From Spirochaetales bacterium (lineage in GTDB: Bacteria; Spirochaetota; Spirochaetia; DSM-27196; Alkalispirochaetaceae), in assembly GCA_028282545.1 (NCBI GenBank), contig JANQHT010000023.1, positions 1-61,916 on the forward strand: 61,916 bases of DNA. Reading direction: 5' to 3'. The position numbers and the translations under genes were made by a program. Below the pieces are notes generated by a model, which was not told the origin of the DNA, searched no databases, and was given only the letters and a program-made list of their open reading frames with translations. The first letter of the stretch is position 1. Every line of letters starts with the position of its first letter. Positions 1 to 7,093 of this stretch are shown here, piece after piece.

Positions 1-1
1 C

Positions 2-1399
2 GATGCGGTAGGCGCGTTCGAAGGCGAGCTGGTGGACGGCGGCGTTCTCTACGGCAGCTACTCCTCCGACGGTTACGCGGTCCGGTTCAAACCGGCCGCC
101 GAGATGATCCGGGAACCGGTGGAATCGGTCCAGGGGGGGACCGGCGCACGTGTACTCGCACCGGACGATTCAAGCCGGGACGTCGCCGGGGAAGAACGTA
201 GCGGCGCGTACGAACACAACGGAGCGAACCGGGGGGGTGCCACTTCGGGGACGAACCTCTCCGGTGCAGGGCCGAACGACCCCACCGCGGAGCCGTCCAC
301 ACACACCGCAGGGCCAGACCACCCCGGTGGGAGGCCGAGCGACCCCACCGCGGAGCCGCCCGCACACACCGCAGGGCCAGACCACCCCGGCGGTGGGCAC
401 AACTACCCCGCGCCGCGTCGCTACCGGGACTGGCCGCGCCCCGGTCTCTGGCTGCCCCTGCTTGCCCTCTCCGGCGACGCCGGCGGCGCGACGCTATCCG
501 CCGGCGCGCTCATCATGCTGGCGAGCAACCTTGGAAACAACACCGTTACCGCCTCGGGCCTCTGGAACGCGGACGAGTCGGAGTTCGCGGGAACGCTGGC
601 GTACACGCGCCGGTTGCGCGCCTCCCGACTTATCACGACGATCGAGGGCGACGGCGGGGGGCGGGAAGCGGCCCTATCGGTGGAGCGCCCCCTCTGGTAC
701 CGCCGCAGCACACAGGCGGAACATTCGCTCGCCGGCGCCGTGTCCACCGGCTACGCTCGTCGGGGAGGTGACCTCGACGTCGCCTTTGCCGGCGCGGCGT
801 TTGGTGGCTCCCGCCGCACTGCCTATCCCGCGCGGGCCTTCTACGGCGGCACCGCGACGCGCATCCAGGCTGCAAGTACGGCTGCGGCGGAAGTGGCCGG
901 ATCGGGGAACGACGCAAACGCCCCGGCGGAACGCGGGTGGCGAACCGCCGTTGCCCTGGTTCACAACCAGCGGACGGGACTGGGACAGCACCTGCTCGCG
1001 TTCGAGGGGACCGTTGCAGCGGCGGAATCGATTGATCTCAACCTGTCGCACCGGGCCCACCCCGAATGGAGCGCCCCGGAGGAAGAGAAGGCCGGAGCGA
1101 TCGGAGCGATCCTCTATCGGATGCCGCTCGGGATCGTGGATCGCGGCTACGGAACGTCGGCGCTCCTCGGAATCGGCATCGCGCCGTACCTGGAGGTGCT
1201 CGCAGCCGGATCCGCCGGCGCGCCCCAGGTAGAGAGCACCGCCGGCGGCGCGGAGATCTCCGCCGATATCCTGGTCTGGAACGTGCCCCTCCGCGTCACC
1301 GCCGGTGCCGCGACACGTCTCGACACCGGGGATGTGCGCTGGTACGTTCGAATTGAACCGCCCGACGGCGTAGCATTGGACGGGCGCGGTACGCCATGA
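2..1399 (+). CDS. Hypothetical envelope-like protein, 5' end cut by window edge
   Basis: The reading frame is open from the first base of the window, so this is the C-terminal part of a longer protein; a GTG at 32 is probably not the true start. The visible part has three zones. A short N-terminal piece is followed by a Pro/Thr/Gly/His-rich linker made of about two copies of a 21-residue repeat (DNA period 63 bp, about 278-400). About 320 residues of alternating hydrophobic, Gly- and Ala-rich sequence follow, ending in strand-like segments that would suit a beta-barrel or other all-beta exported domain. No family motif is recognised. The stop overlaps the next start by 4 bp (ATGA), so the two genes are co-translated. 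Confidence 0.6.
   Translation, partial: DAVGAFEGELVDGGVLYGSYSSDGYAVRFKPAAEMIREPVESVQGGTGARVLAPDDSSRDVAGEERSGAYEHNGANRGGATSGTNLSGAGPNDPTAEPSTHTAGPDHPGGRPSDPTAEPPAHTAGPDHPGGGHNYPAPRRYRDWPRPGLWLPLLALSGDAGGATLSAGALIMLASNLGNNTVTASGLWNADESEFAGTLAYTRRLRASRLITTIEGDGGGREAALSVERPLWYRRSTQAEHSLAGAVSTGYARRGGDLDVAFAGAAFGGSRRTAYPARAFYGGTATRIQAASTAAAEVAGSGNDANAPAERGWRTAVALVHNQRTGLGQHLLAFEGTVAAAESIDLNLSHRAHPEWSAPEEEKAGAIGAILYRMPLGIVDRGYGTSALLGIGIAPYLEVLAAGSAGAPQVESTAGGAEISADILVWNVPLRVTAGAATRLDTGDVRWYVRIEPPDGVALDGRGTP
278..400 (+). repeat. 63-bp tandem repeat, about two copies, inside coding sequence
   Basis: A GACCCCACCGCGGAGCCG block recurs exactly 63 bp apart (278 and 341) and both copies continue with a shared CACACACCGCAGGGCCAGAC block. 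The repeat is in frame (21 codons) and encodes a Pro/Thr/His/Gly-rich linker, so its length could vary without a frameshift. Confidence 0.8.
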
Positions 1400-1746
1400 T
1401 CATCGTGTTGCTCGATTCGCAATCACTCTACCGGAAGTGCCCGGGGTGGAACGACCTCGCCTCCCTGGGCGTACTGTACGGGTATGAAACGAGCACACTG
1501 GACGAACTGATCCACCGGGGTGCGGACGCATCGGTCATGCTGACAAACAGGACACCGCTACGCCGGGAGGTGCTGGACTACCTTTCGAGAATGCGCCTGG
1601 TGATCAATCTCTCCCCGGATCCGGCCCTCGTGGAGGAACGGATCGCGCAGGACCTCGGGATCGCCTGCCGCCACCTGCCGCCACACCAAACAGCGTGCGA
1701 GTCGATCGCCGCCGCCGCCCGGGAAGTTGCCACGTTCCTCCGGTGA
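1396..1746 (+). CDS. Orphan N-terminal domain of a D-2-hydroxyacid dehydrogenase
   Basis: The 116-residue product resembles the N-terminal substrate-binding domain of glycerate/D-2-hydroxyacid dehydrogenases. It has an initial beta strand, a PGWNDLASLG segment, the LTNRTPLRREVL motif (family: LTNKTPL..EVL) and a later HQTACESIA segment matching the family's YSTESVA. It stops just where the NAD-binding Rossmann domain should begin, whereas full-length enzymes have about 310-330 residues. No continuation was found downstream, where a promoter and an outer-membrane protein gene follow. It starts inside the preceding stop (ATGA). Whether it is a functional single domain or a decaying remnant cannot be decided from sequence, but the intact frame and coupling favour expression. 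Confidence 0.65.
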   Translation: MIIVLLDSQSLYRKCPGWNDLASLGVLYGYETSTLDELIHRGADASVMLTNRTPLRREVLDYLSRMRLVINLSPDPALVEERIAQDLGIACRHLPPHQTACESIAAAAREVATFLR

Positions 1747-1755
1747 TTGTCTGGA

Positions 1756-1761
1756 TATAAT
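1756..1761 (+). promoter_or_regulatory. Candidate -10 element for the outer-membrane protein gene
   Basis: A perfect TATAAT lies 41 bp upstream of the ATG at 1803. No good -35 is found at 16-18 bp, so the call rests on the -10 alone. Confidence 0.4.
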
Positions 1762-1802
1762 CAGAGTTGTCCGGTAATCTATATGGAGCCTTGGGGGTAC
1801 AC

Positions 1803-2828
1803 ATGAAAAAAACGGCGTTTGTCCTGGCTATTTTGCTCTGCGCGGTCGCGGTCTTTGCAATCGGTCCAGTCACCGAGATTGCTACGGACATGGAGACACT
1901 CTTTTCGGAACTCGGGAAAGATATCATGCCGGGTCTCCAGACGGCGTCGGTCCTCAACCACGAATTGGGCGCTGCGGAGTTGGGAAGGTTCCCTCATATG
2001 TACTTCTCCGTTTCGGGGGGGATCACCACGCCGGGCAACGTGCTCACCTTTCTTGACGATGAAGATATTTTCGTGAATCCCCAGTTGTTCGAACAGGTCA
2101 CCGACCAACTGAACGACGCGAGAGACAATGTGCCTGATTTTGATCCGTTTCTCCCAGCAGACTTTGGACCGTTCCCGAGCGTCCGCGGCACCTTCGGTCT
2201 CGGCCTCTTCGGCGGCTGGGAAGCAAACGTCCAATTCGCCTCCATTCCGCAGAGTATTATGGACTCAGTTGTTTCAGATGAGCCAATTACCGCGGAACTG
2301 ACCACAATCGGTGTACGCCTGAGAAGAGTCCTGGTGTCGCGGGAACGGGGTTTGCTGCCCGCCGTGTCCGCCGGCGTCGGCTACACGTACAGCAACCTTG
2401 ACTTCGGGTATGACCTTGGCGAGATAGAACCGTTAACTGTCGACGAGAACACCAAAACGTATCTCAAGCTGAACGGAGAGGCAAAATTCTTCAACCGCGT
2501 TCACTCGTTTGGAACTGACGTTCGGGCGTCTACTCGTTTCCTGGGTGTTTTCTACCCCTTTGTTGGCGCTTCAGCCTACTACCAGAGTTCGTCGTACGAG
2601 GCGGGAATAAACAACTTCAGCGGCACCTTGGAAATCGATGGAACGGCGCAAAATCCGATTGAACCTGCCGTTCAACCGTTCAGCGAACAAGAACTGAAGG
2701 ACGTGAACGTGGTCGTCAGCACCGGCGTCGATATCAAGCTCCTCATTCTCAATCTGTTCGTTCACGGCAATTACGCCCTCTCCACGCGCGCACCCGGTGC
2801 TGTGGTGGGTGTGCGACTGCAGTTCTGA
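1803..2828 (+). CDS. Putative outer-membrane beta-barrel protein
   Basis: The 341-residue product begins with a classical Sec signal peptide (MKKTAFVLAILLCAVAVFA, cleavage near FA-IG). The rest is a mature protein of amphipathic strands that ends in GVRLQF, a terminal aromatic residue typical of BAM-assembled barrels. I chose the ATG at 1803 rather than an upstream start because it gives a clean signal peptide and is preceded by a GGGGG ribosome site. No family is recognised. The base composition is somewhat less GC-rich than its neighbours. It is monocistronic, with its own -10 upstream and a strong hairpin terminator just downstream. Confidence 0.75.
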   Translation: MKKTAFVLAILLCAVAVFAIGPVTEIATDMETLFSELGKDIMPGLQTASVLNHELGAAELGRFPHMYFSVSGGITTPGNVLTFLDDEDIFVNPQLFEQVTDQLNDARDNVPDFDPFLPADFGPFPSVRGTFGLGLFGGWEANVQFASIPQSIMDSVVSDEPITAELTTIGVRLRRVLVSRERGLLPAVSAGVGYTYSNLDFGYDLGEIEPLTVDENTKTYLKLNGEAKFFNRVHSFGTDVRASTRFLGVFYPFVGASAYYQSSSYEAGINNFSGTLEIDGTAQNPIEPAVQPFSEQELKDVNVVVSTGVDIKLLILNLFVHGNYALSTRAPGAVVGVRLQF

Positions 2829-2850
2829 GGTTATTTGTCACGAACAAAAG

Positions 2851-2874
2851 GCGGCCACCCCGAAGGGTGGCCGC
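2851..2874. terminator. Bidirectional hairpin terminator
   Basis: A perfect 10-bp stem, GCGGCCACCC / GGGTGGCCGC, closes a CGAA tetraloop between two convergent genes. On the minus strand it is followed by CTTTTGT, and on the plus strand by a weaker ACTTATAT. It should stop transcripts arriving from both sides, most efficiently from the right. Confidence 0.85.
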
Positions 2875-2923
2875 ACTTATATCTATCCGAACTGATTTCG
2901 ACGGTAGCGGGCTCTACGAGTCT

Positions 2924-4477
2924 TCAGAGATCGCCGGCCTCCACCTTCACCCTGGTCAGACCTTTGTTGCCGGCCACAAGAAGATTGAGTGCTCCGCCTT
3001 GCGCATACGCCTGAATCGACTTGGGATTGCCCAGCACAAACGCTCGCGTCGGTACGTTCAAGAGAGAAGAATCGGGGCGCGCCAGATCAACAACGATAAG
3101 CCGTTCCTTGGTGACAATCACGACAATTTCCTTGCCACCAACGTCGATTGACGTGAGGTCCACCACTTCCCGGTCGAGTGCGGCCTGCAGCGTCGTCACG
3201 TATGTAGATTTAACGAGTCCGTTATTCTGAAGGTCACCGAGCGCTCCCGCCCCGACGCCAATCGCGAATGCACCGCGGGGAGAACCAACAATCAGTTGTT
3301 CGCCCGCACCGGAGTCCGCTAGGGCGAGGTGACGGATCTTGACAGGACGACTGCTGTTTGGATACGCCACGCCGAAGAAGGTGAGTCCCGACGTACTGTT
3401 GTCGGGATCGAGCAGGTCAGCCGGTTCTATGCCGTCGGTACCGGTAAAGAGCCGTTCGGTCAACTGAAAAGTGCCCAACACGGTGGACAGGTACGCTACG
3501 TCCGACCCACTCGTAGCCTGGGCAAAGACAGGACTCTCGTTTTCGTCAACAAGCTCTGCCACCGCGTCGCCGGCATCGACCCAGTCGCTGTTCGCGGGAG
3601 AACTGGTCGCGGTACCGCCAAGGCCGCCCTTGCGCTGATAGAAATAGACGATCGTGCCGCCTTCGATCCTAAACGCACCGGATCCGGTGACGAATGGATC
3701 GCTCCCGTTCGCAAGACCACCCATGGATTGGAGAAAACTCGTGTAAGGCCCGGAACTATTGACGGGCAGGATCCCCCTGGACGTATTCACAAAGGGAATC
3801 GTAGTGCCGCTGGGATTTTTCCCTTTACTGATGCTGTGAAACTCCGTGTCGGTAGGCGCGGCTACCGACCCCGACAGACTACCACCGGAGCTAAAGCTAT
3901 AGAGTGTCGAGGCTGTCGCTGCGACGAGATCCGTCTCATTTGTCCATACGGCGCCAACCACATCTTTACCCACGAGGTCATCAAAATAGGTAACCGTCGC
4001 AACCGTATCCAACTGGAACGTCCGGACGGAAACAGCAGTTTCACGACCACCGGTAATAGTGAATACGTTACTAAAACCGTACGCAACGGGTAGCAATACG
4101 TCGTCGTCCGGGTCATCCGACGTTCCCTGATCATCCGTCGACGCGAGAACAACCGAAATCCGGTAGGCGTCACCTTCCGGCAGATTGTCAATCTTGAACT
4201 CGCGCATTCCGCCTCTTACGTCGCCAACGTCCGCGAATCCCTGCCCATCCGGGCCGATCGGTAGTTCCACCCCGGCATAGAACAGTGACACTCGTGCGGT
4301 GTCGGCATCGTCCACTTTGGTCAAATCAGTGCCAACGGTGGCGCTGCCGGAGACGCTCGCCGCCGGCAATGAGAAGGCCAGCGTCACCGACCCGGTATCG
4401 TCTTCAGGGCTCCAGGCGCAGGACGCGACAAAAAGAACCGCCGCAATCAGCGCCGCTACCTGTATCGTTCGTTTCAT
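2924..4477 (-). CDS. Large lipoprotein, possibly beta-propeller-like
   Basis: The 517-residue product starts with a lipoprotein signal peptide (lipobox VASC, Cys20). The mature chain is rich in Ser, Thr, Gly and short beta-strand segments. Recurrent blocks such as AVWTNETDLVAAT, QLIVGSPRGAFAIG and KEIVVIVTKERLIVVDL look like blades of a beta-propeller, but no named family is recognised. The start has a good GGGAGG ribosome site 7 nt upstream. It lies 10 bp after the FecR-type gene and is the last gene of the four-gene operon, ending at the bidirectional terminator. It is probably anchored on the periplasmic or surface face of the outer membrane. Confidence 0.75.
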   Translation of the reverse strand: MKRTIQVAALIAAVLFVASCAWSPEDDTGSVTLAFSLPAASVSGSATVGTDLTKVDDADTARVSLFYAGVELPIGPDGQGFADVGDVRGGMREFKIDNLPEGDAYRISVVLASTDDQGTSDDPDDDVLLPVAYGFSNVFTITGGRETAVSVRTFQLDTVATVTYFDDLVGKDVVGAVWTNETDLVAATASTLYSFSSGGSLSGSVAAPTDTEFHSISKGKNPSGTTIPFVNTSRGILPVNSSGPYTSFLQSMGGLANGSDPFVTGSGAFRIEGGTIVYFYQRKGGLGGTATSSPANSDWVDAGDAVAELVDENESPVFAQATSGSDVAYLSTVLGTFQLTERLFTGTDGIEPADLLDPDNSTSGLTFFGVAYPNSSRPVKIRHLALADSGAGEQLIVGSPRGAFAIGVGAGALGDLQNNGLVKSTYVTTLQAALDREVVDLTSIDVGGKEIVVIVTKERLIVVDLARPDSSLLNVPTRAFVLGNPKSIQAYAQGGALNLLVAGNKGLTRVKVEAGDL

Positions 4478-4487
4478 GTCAGCCTCC

Positions 4488-5171
4488 CTACTGAACCGTC
4501 ACCGTGACGGTACCACGGGTCGATCGAGGGCCGGACGGGACTTCGCCTTCCGTACCTCCGCCGCCTTCAGACTCATCCTCGCTTCCCGACCCGATCGGGG
4601 CGATCGAGGTGGTACTGTCATCTTGAGCGACGTCAGACGGTTTCTTCGGCACGTCGTCTCCGGTCGTCACACTCGACTGCCCGGCGCCGACGTTTCGCGC
4701 CTGGTTGAGTCGGTTAATAAAAGCAACCGTGCCCTCGCTGACGGTGATCGTTTCCCCATCAAAGGAGAAACTCGTTCCACGAACGGCAGCCGTTGAGAGG
4801 GGGCTCCGTACGCGGAAGTCGCTGGAACGTCCCGCGGTCGAACGGACCTCGGCGTTGATGCGCCCCACGTTGAGCGCCAGGCGCGTGGTGGTTTCACTCT
4901 GGTTCTCGGCAAGCTCTTCAAAAACCATGCGGGTCAACTGCTGGACTTCAACGGTCGACTCGCCCATGGCGAGCGTTGCACCGGCACCGAAACCGGTGGA
5001 GATCGTTGTGTTCTCGTTCACCGTGACGCCCACCGACGCGGTCTGCCAGCTTCCCCCGGCGTTGCGGTACTCCACCTTGCCGTCGACGGCGGTGAACTCC
5101 GCTCGCATCTGGGCAACCACCGGAAATACAAGCAACAGCGCAAGGGCAAGCAGGATTGCTATTCGTTTCAT
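4488..5171 (-). CDS. FecR-domain periplasmic protein
   Basis: The 227-residue product has a Sec signal peptide (MKRIAILLALALLLVFPVVAQ) and then a FecR domain. That domain shows a GKVEYRNAGGSWQTASVG opening, a TTISTGFGAGATLAMGESTVEVQ core and the RVRSPLSTAAVRGTSFSF motif typical of the family. The C-terminus is a Gly/Ser/Glu-rich tail. I chose the ATG at 5171 (not the upstream one at 5192) because AGGGAGG lies 6 nt before it. FecR-type proteins outside siderophore systems often sit next to CHASE2-domain cyclases, as here: the divergent neighbour at 7094 is one. It may therefore be the extracytoplasmic partner in that signalling route. The link is inference. Confidence 0.85.
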   Translation of the reverse strand: MKRIAILLALALLLVFPVVAQMRAEFTAVDGKVEYRNAGGSWQTASVGVTVNENTTISTGFGAGATLAMGESTVEVQQLTRMVFEELAENQSETTTRLALNVGRINAEVRSTAGRSSDFRVRSPLSTAAVRGTSFSFDGETITVSEGTVAFINRLNQARNVGAGQSSVTTGDDVPKKPSDVAQDDSTTSIAPIGSGSEDESEGGGGTEGEVPSGPRSTRGTVTVTVQ

Positions 5172-5195
5172 TTCATCCTCCCTAAGGATCAAACG

Positions 5196-6557
5196 CTAAA
5201 AACTCAACGAGGCGCTCAATCGAAGCACAAAGTCACTCGCCTCCACGCCTGCCGGCAACACATCCTCATTTTTCATCAGCAAGCCGCCGCTCACCCCGAG
5301 CCCCAGGTCGCTGAACGGGCGGAACCGGGCCGAGAAATCGACCTCCGTTCCGAGGTACGAACCGCTCGTCGCTGCATCAACTTCGCTCGACGAAACGGGC
5401 CCCTCTCCGGCGCTCCGATAGAACTGGTACATCGAAACGACACCCTGGAACTTGTCCAGGAGGGGGATCGGATTCCCTACAAAGGGCTGCGATGCAAAAG
5501 ATATCTCGGTGATCGTGCTGTTTCCAGCTTGCAGGCCAAACACGGCGCCGGTACTCCCGGGGTTGACGGGGATAAACTGGTTCGCATCGCCGTTGGTGTT
5601 CCCTTCCACGAAACCGGAGAAATCGGTGTCGCCACTGGAGAGCGTCACGCCGCCGGAGAGCCGTGACGAGAAGAGCCAGGGCATGTAGTACTGGGCGTTG
5701 AGTTTGACCAGGTGCGCGCTGATCGGCTCGTACTGGTAGGTCGAACCGAACTCCACGACGTCAATGACGCTAAGCATACGGCCGCGGTTGATGACAAGCG
5801 CCGCCGTATAAAAGAAGTTGGGGAGCGGAAGGGGTCCGTCCAAGACAACGATCCCGTACTGCGTATCGAGAAGACCGCCGGCATTGGCACCGGCATCGAG
5901 CACGGTTGTGCCGTCCTCGACGGCTTGGTCGGGATCGCGCAGGTCCTCCTGGACCACCACGGCGAGCGTGAGGTTCTGCCCCAGGATCACGTCGGGGCGC
6001 GAGTAGACCAGTTGTCCAAGGAAGCGGCCCGGGGCGTACATCTCGCCGTCGTCGGCATCGTCCACACCGTCGAGCTTGCTCATGGAAAGGTTCGCGAAGT
6101 CCTTGCTCACCAGGCCGGTGTAGCCGGCGGCGATGCGAACTTCGCTGTTTTGACGGCCGAACCCGAAGGCGACGCCGTCAATGACCTGGCTCATAACCTC
6201 GCCGGTGGGATCACTCAGCAGAAAGCGGCCGATCCGACGTCGGTACGACAACAGCTTCCCCTCTTCGAGGTTGACCGTTTTCGAGAGATACGCCTTCTCG
6301 ATGTCTGCAGCTATGACCGGATCGTCGGCAAGCTGGACGGCCGCCTGGATCAGGTAGACGCTGCGAAAGAGCCCCCCGGAGACGTAGCCGGTGAGCCGAT
6401 TGGATTGCACAAACGTCCGGTCGTCGGAGCCCTCCGGTACGGACTGAATCGTTGTCGAGTTGGTGAGACTGCCACCCCAGTCCAGAGCCGAAACGGCCGT
6501 CGTCAACAGCAACAGGAACACTGCGGCTATCGCCGCGACTCGTGCCGTGCGGTTCAT
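5196..6557 (-). CDS. Outer-membrane beta-barrel protein of the FecR operon
   Basis: The 453-residue product has a signal peptide (MNRTARVAAIAAVFLLLLTTAVSA) and then a long run of amphipathic strands separated by Gly/Asp loops. It ends in LRLSASLSF, a C-terminal Phe expected for a BAM substrate. No porin family is recognised. It starts within the stop of the upstream small exported protein (4-bp ATGA overlap) and is followed after 24 bp by the FecR gene. Co-translation with these suggests that it is the outer-membrane part of the same envelope system. Confidence 0.75.
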   Translation of the reverse strand: MNRTARVAAIAAVFLLLLTTAVSALDWGGSLTNSTTIQSVPEGSDDRTFVQSNRLTGYVSGGLFRSVYLIQAAVQLADDPVIAADIEKAYLSKTVNLEEGKLLSYRRRIGRFLLSDPTGEVMSQVIDGVAFGFGRQNSEVRIAAGYTGLVSKDFANLSMSKLDGVDDADDGEMYAPGRFLGQLVYSRPDVILGQNLTLAVVVQEDLRDPDQAVEDGTTVLDAGANAGGLLDTQYGIVVLDGPLPLPNFFYTAALVINRGRMLSVIDVVEFGSTYQYEPISAHLVKLNAQYYMPWLFSSRLSGGVTLSSGDTDFSGFVEGNTNGDANQFIPVNPGSTGAVFGLQAGNSTITEISFASQPFVGNPIPLLDKFQGVVSMYQFYRSAGEGPVSSSEVDAATSGSYLGTEVDFSARFRPFSDLGLGVSGGLLMKNEDVLPAGVEASDFVLRLSASLSF

Positions 6558-7012
6558 TGGGCACCTCCCGTCTCATTGAGGTACACACTCACGATCCTGA
6601 CCAGGGATTCACCGGCGATCGGATCAGACGGCGCCCTCCGTTTTCGCGACCATCCCTGGTAGACGACCTCGCGCGCCGCGTACCGCGGTCCCGGTAGGAC
6701 ACGGTACATTACGCCGCCGGGAACGCCGAACGATTCAGTCAGGAGATACGCAAACTGACCGAAAGAGAGCAGATCGGTCCGTTCCATACGACCGGGAAGG
6801 AGCCCCGCTTCCTGCGCCGCCGCAAGCGCCTCACCTGGATCGGCGCTCTCCGGTACGGCTCCCGCCGCGGTCAGAACGAGGTACGCGCCGTGGCCCGCTT
6901 CCGCTACTCCCTGCCGGAGCAGCTCATCGATCCGCTCGTTTGACTGGCCGACCGCCATCCCCCCAAGGAGGAACAGCATCGCGGCGCAAAGAATGATCGT
7001 TTTTGCTTTCAT
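6554..7012 (-). CDS. Small exported protein, first gene of the FecR/OMP operon
   Basis: The 152-residue product has a signal peptide (MKAKTIILCAAMLFLLGGMAVGQ). A helical mature domain follows, with segments such as SFGQFAYLLTESFGVPGG that recall small spirochaetal exported proteins of unknown role. I chose the ATG at 7012, which has AGGAG 9 nt upstream, rather than the one at 7027. It is the promoter-proximal gene of a four-gene operon and diverges from the CHASE2 adenylate cyclase, with about 80 bp between the two starts. The function is unknown. Confidence 0.7.
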   Translation of the reverse strand: MKAKTIILCAAMLFLLGGMAVGQSNERIDELLRQGVAEAGHGAYLVLTAAGAVPESADPGEALAAAQEAGLLPGRMERTDLLSFGQFAYLLTESFGVPGGVMYRVLPGPRYAAREVVYQGWSRKRRAPSDPIAGESLVRIVSVYLNETGGAQ

Positions 7013-7042
7013 ACGTGTCTCCTGCAAAGATTCCCTCGTTTC

Positions 7043-7072
7043 ACTATAATTTTTGTCACCATTGTTTGGAAA
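7043..7072 (-). promoter_or_regulatory. Candidate promoter of the FecR/OMP operon
   Basis: On the minus strand TTTCCA (7072-7067) and TATAGT (7048-7043) are separated by 18 bp, about 30 bp upstream of the start at 7012. The elements match the sigma-70 consensus moderately. Confidence 0.4.
7045..7050 (+). promoter_or_regulatory. Candidate -10 element for the adenylate cyclase gene
   Basis: A perfect TATAAT lies 43 bp before the ATG at 7094 and overlaps the -10 of the divergent operon, so the two promoters may compete. No convincing -35 is visible. Confidence 0.4.
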
Positions 7073-7093
7073 GTGCCTTCAAGAGGAGATTAC

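Noticed and set aside
32..1399. Treating GTG at 32 as a genuine gene start
   Set aside because: The frame stays open to the left window edge, and the visible product looks like the C-terminal part of a larger protein.
1747..1802. Riboswitch upstream of the outer-membrane protein
   Set aside because: The leader after the -10 is only about 35 nt, too short for a known aptamer.
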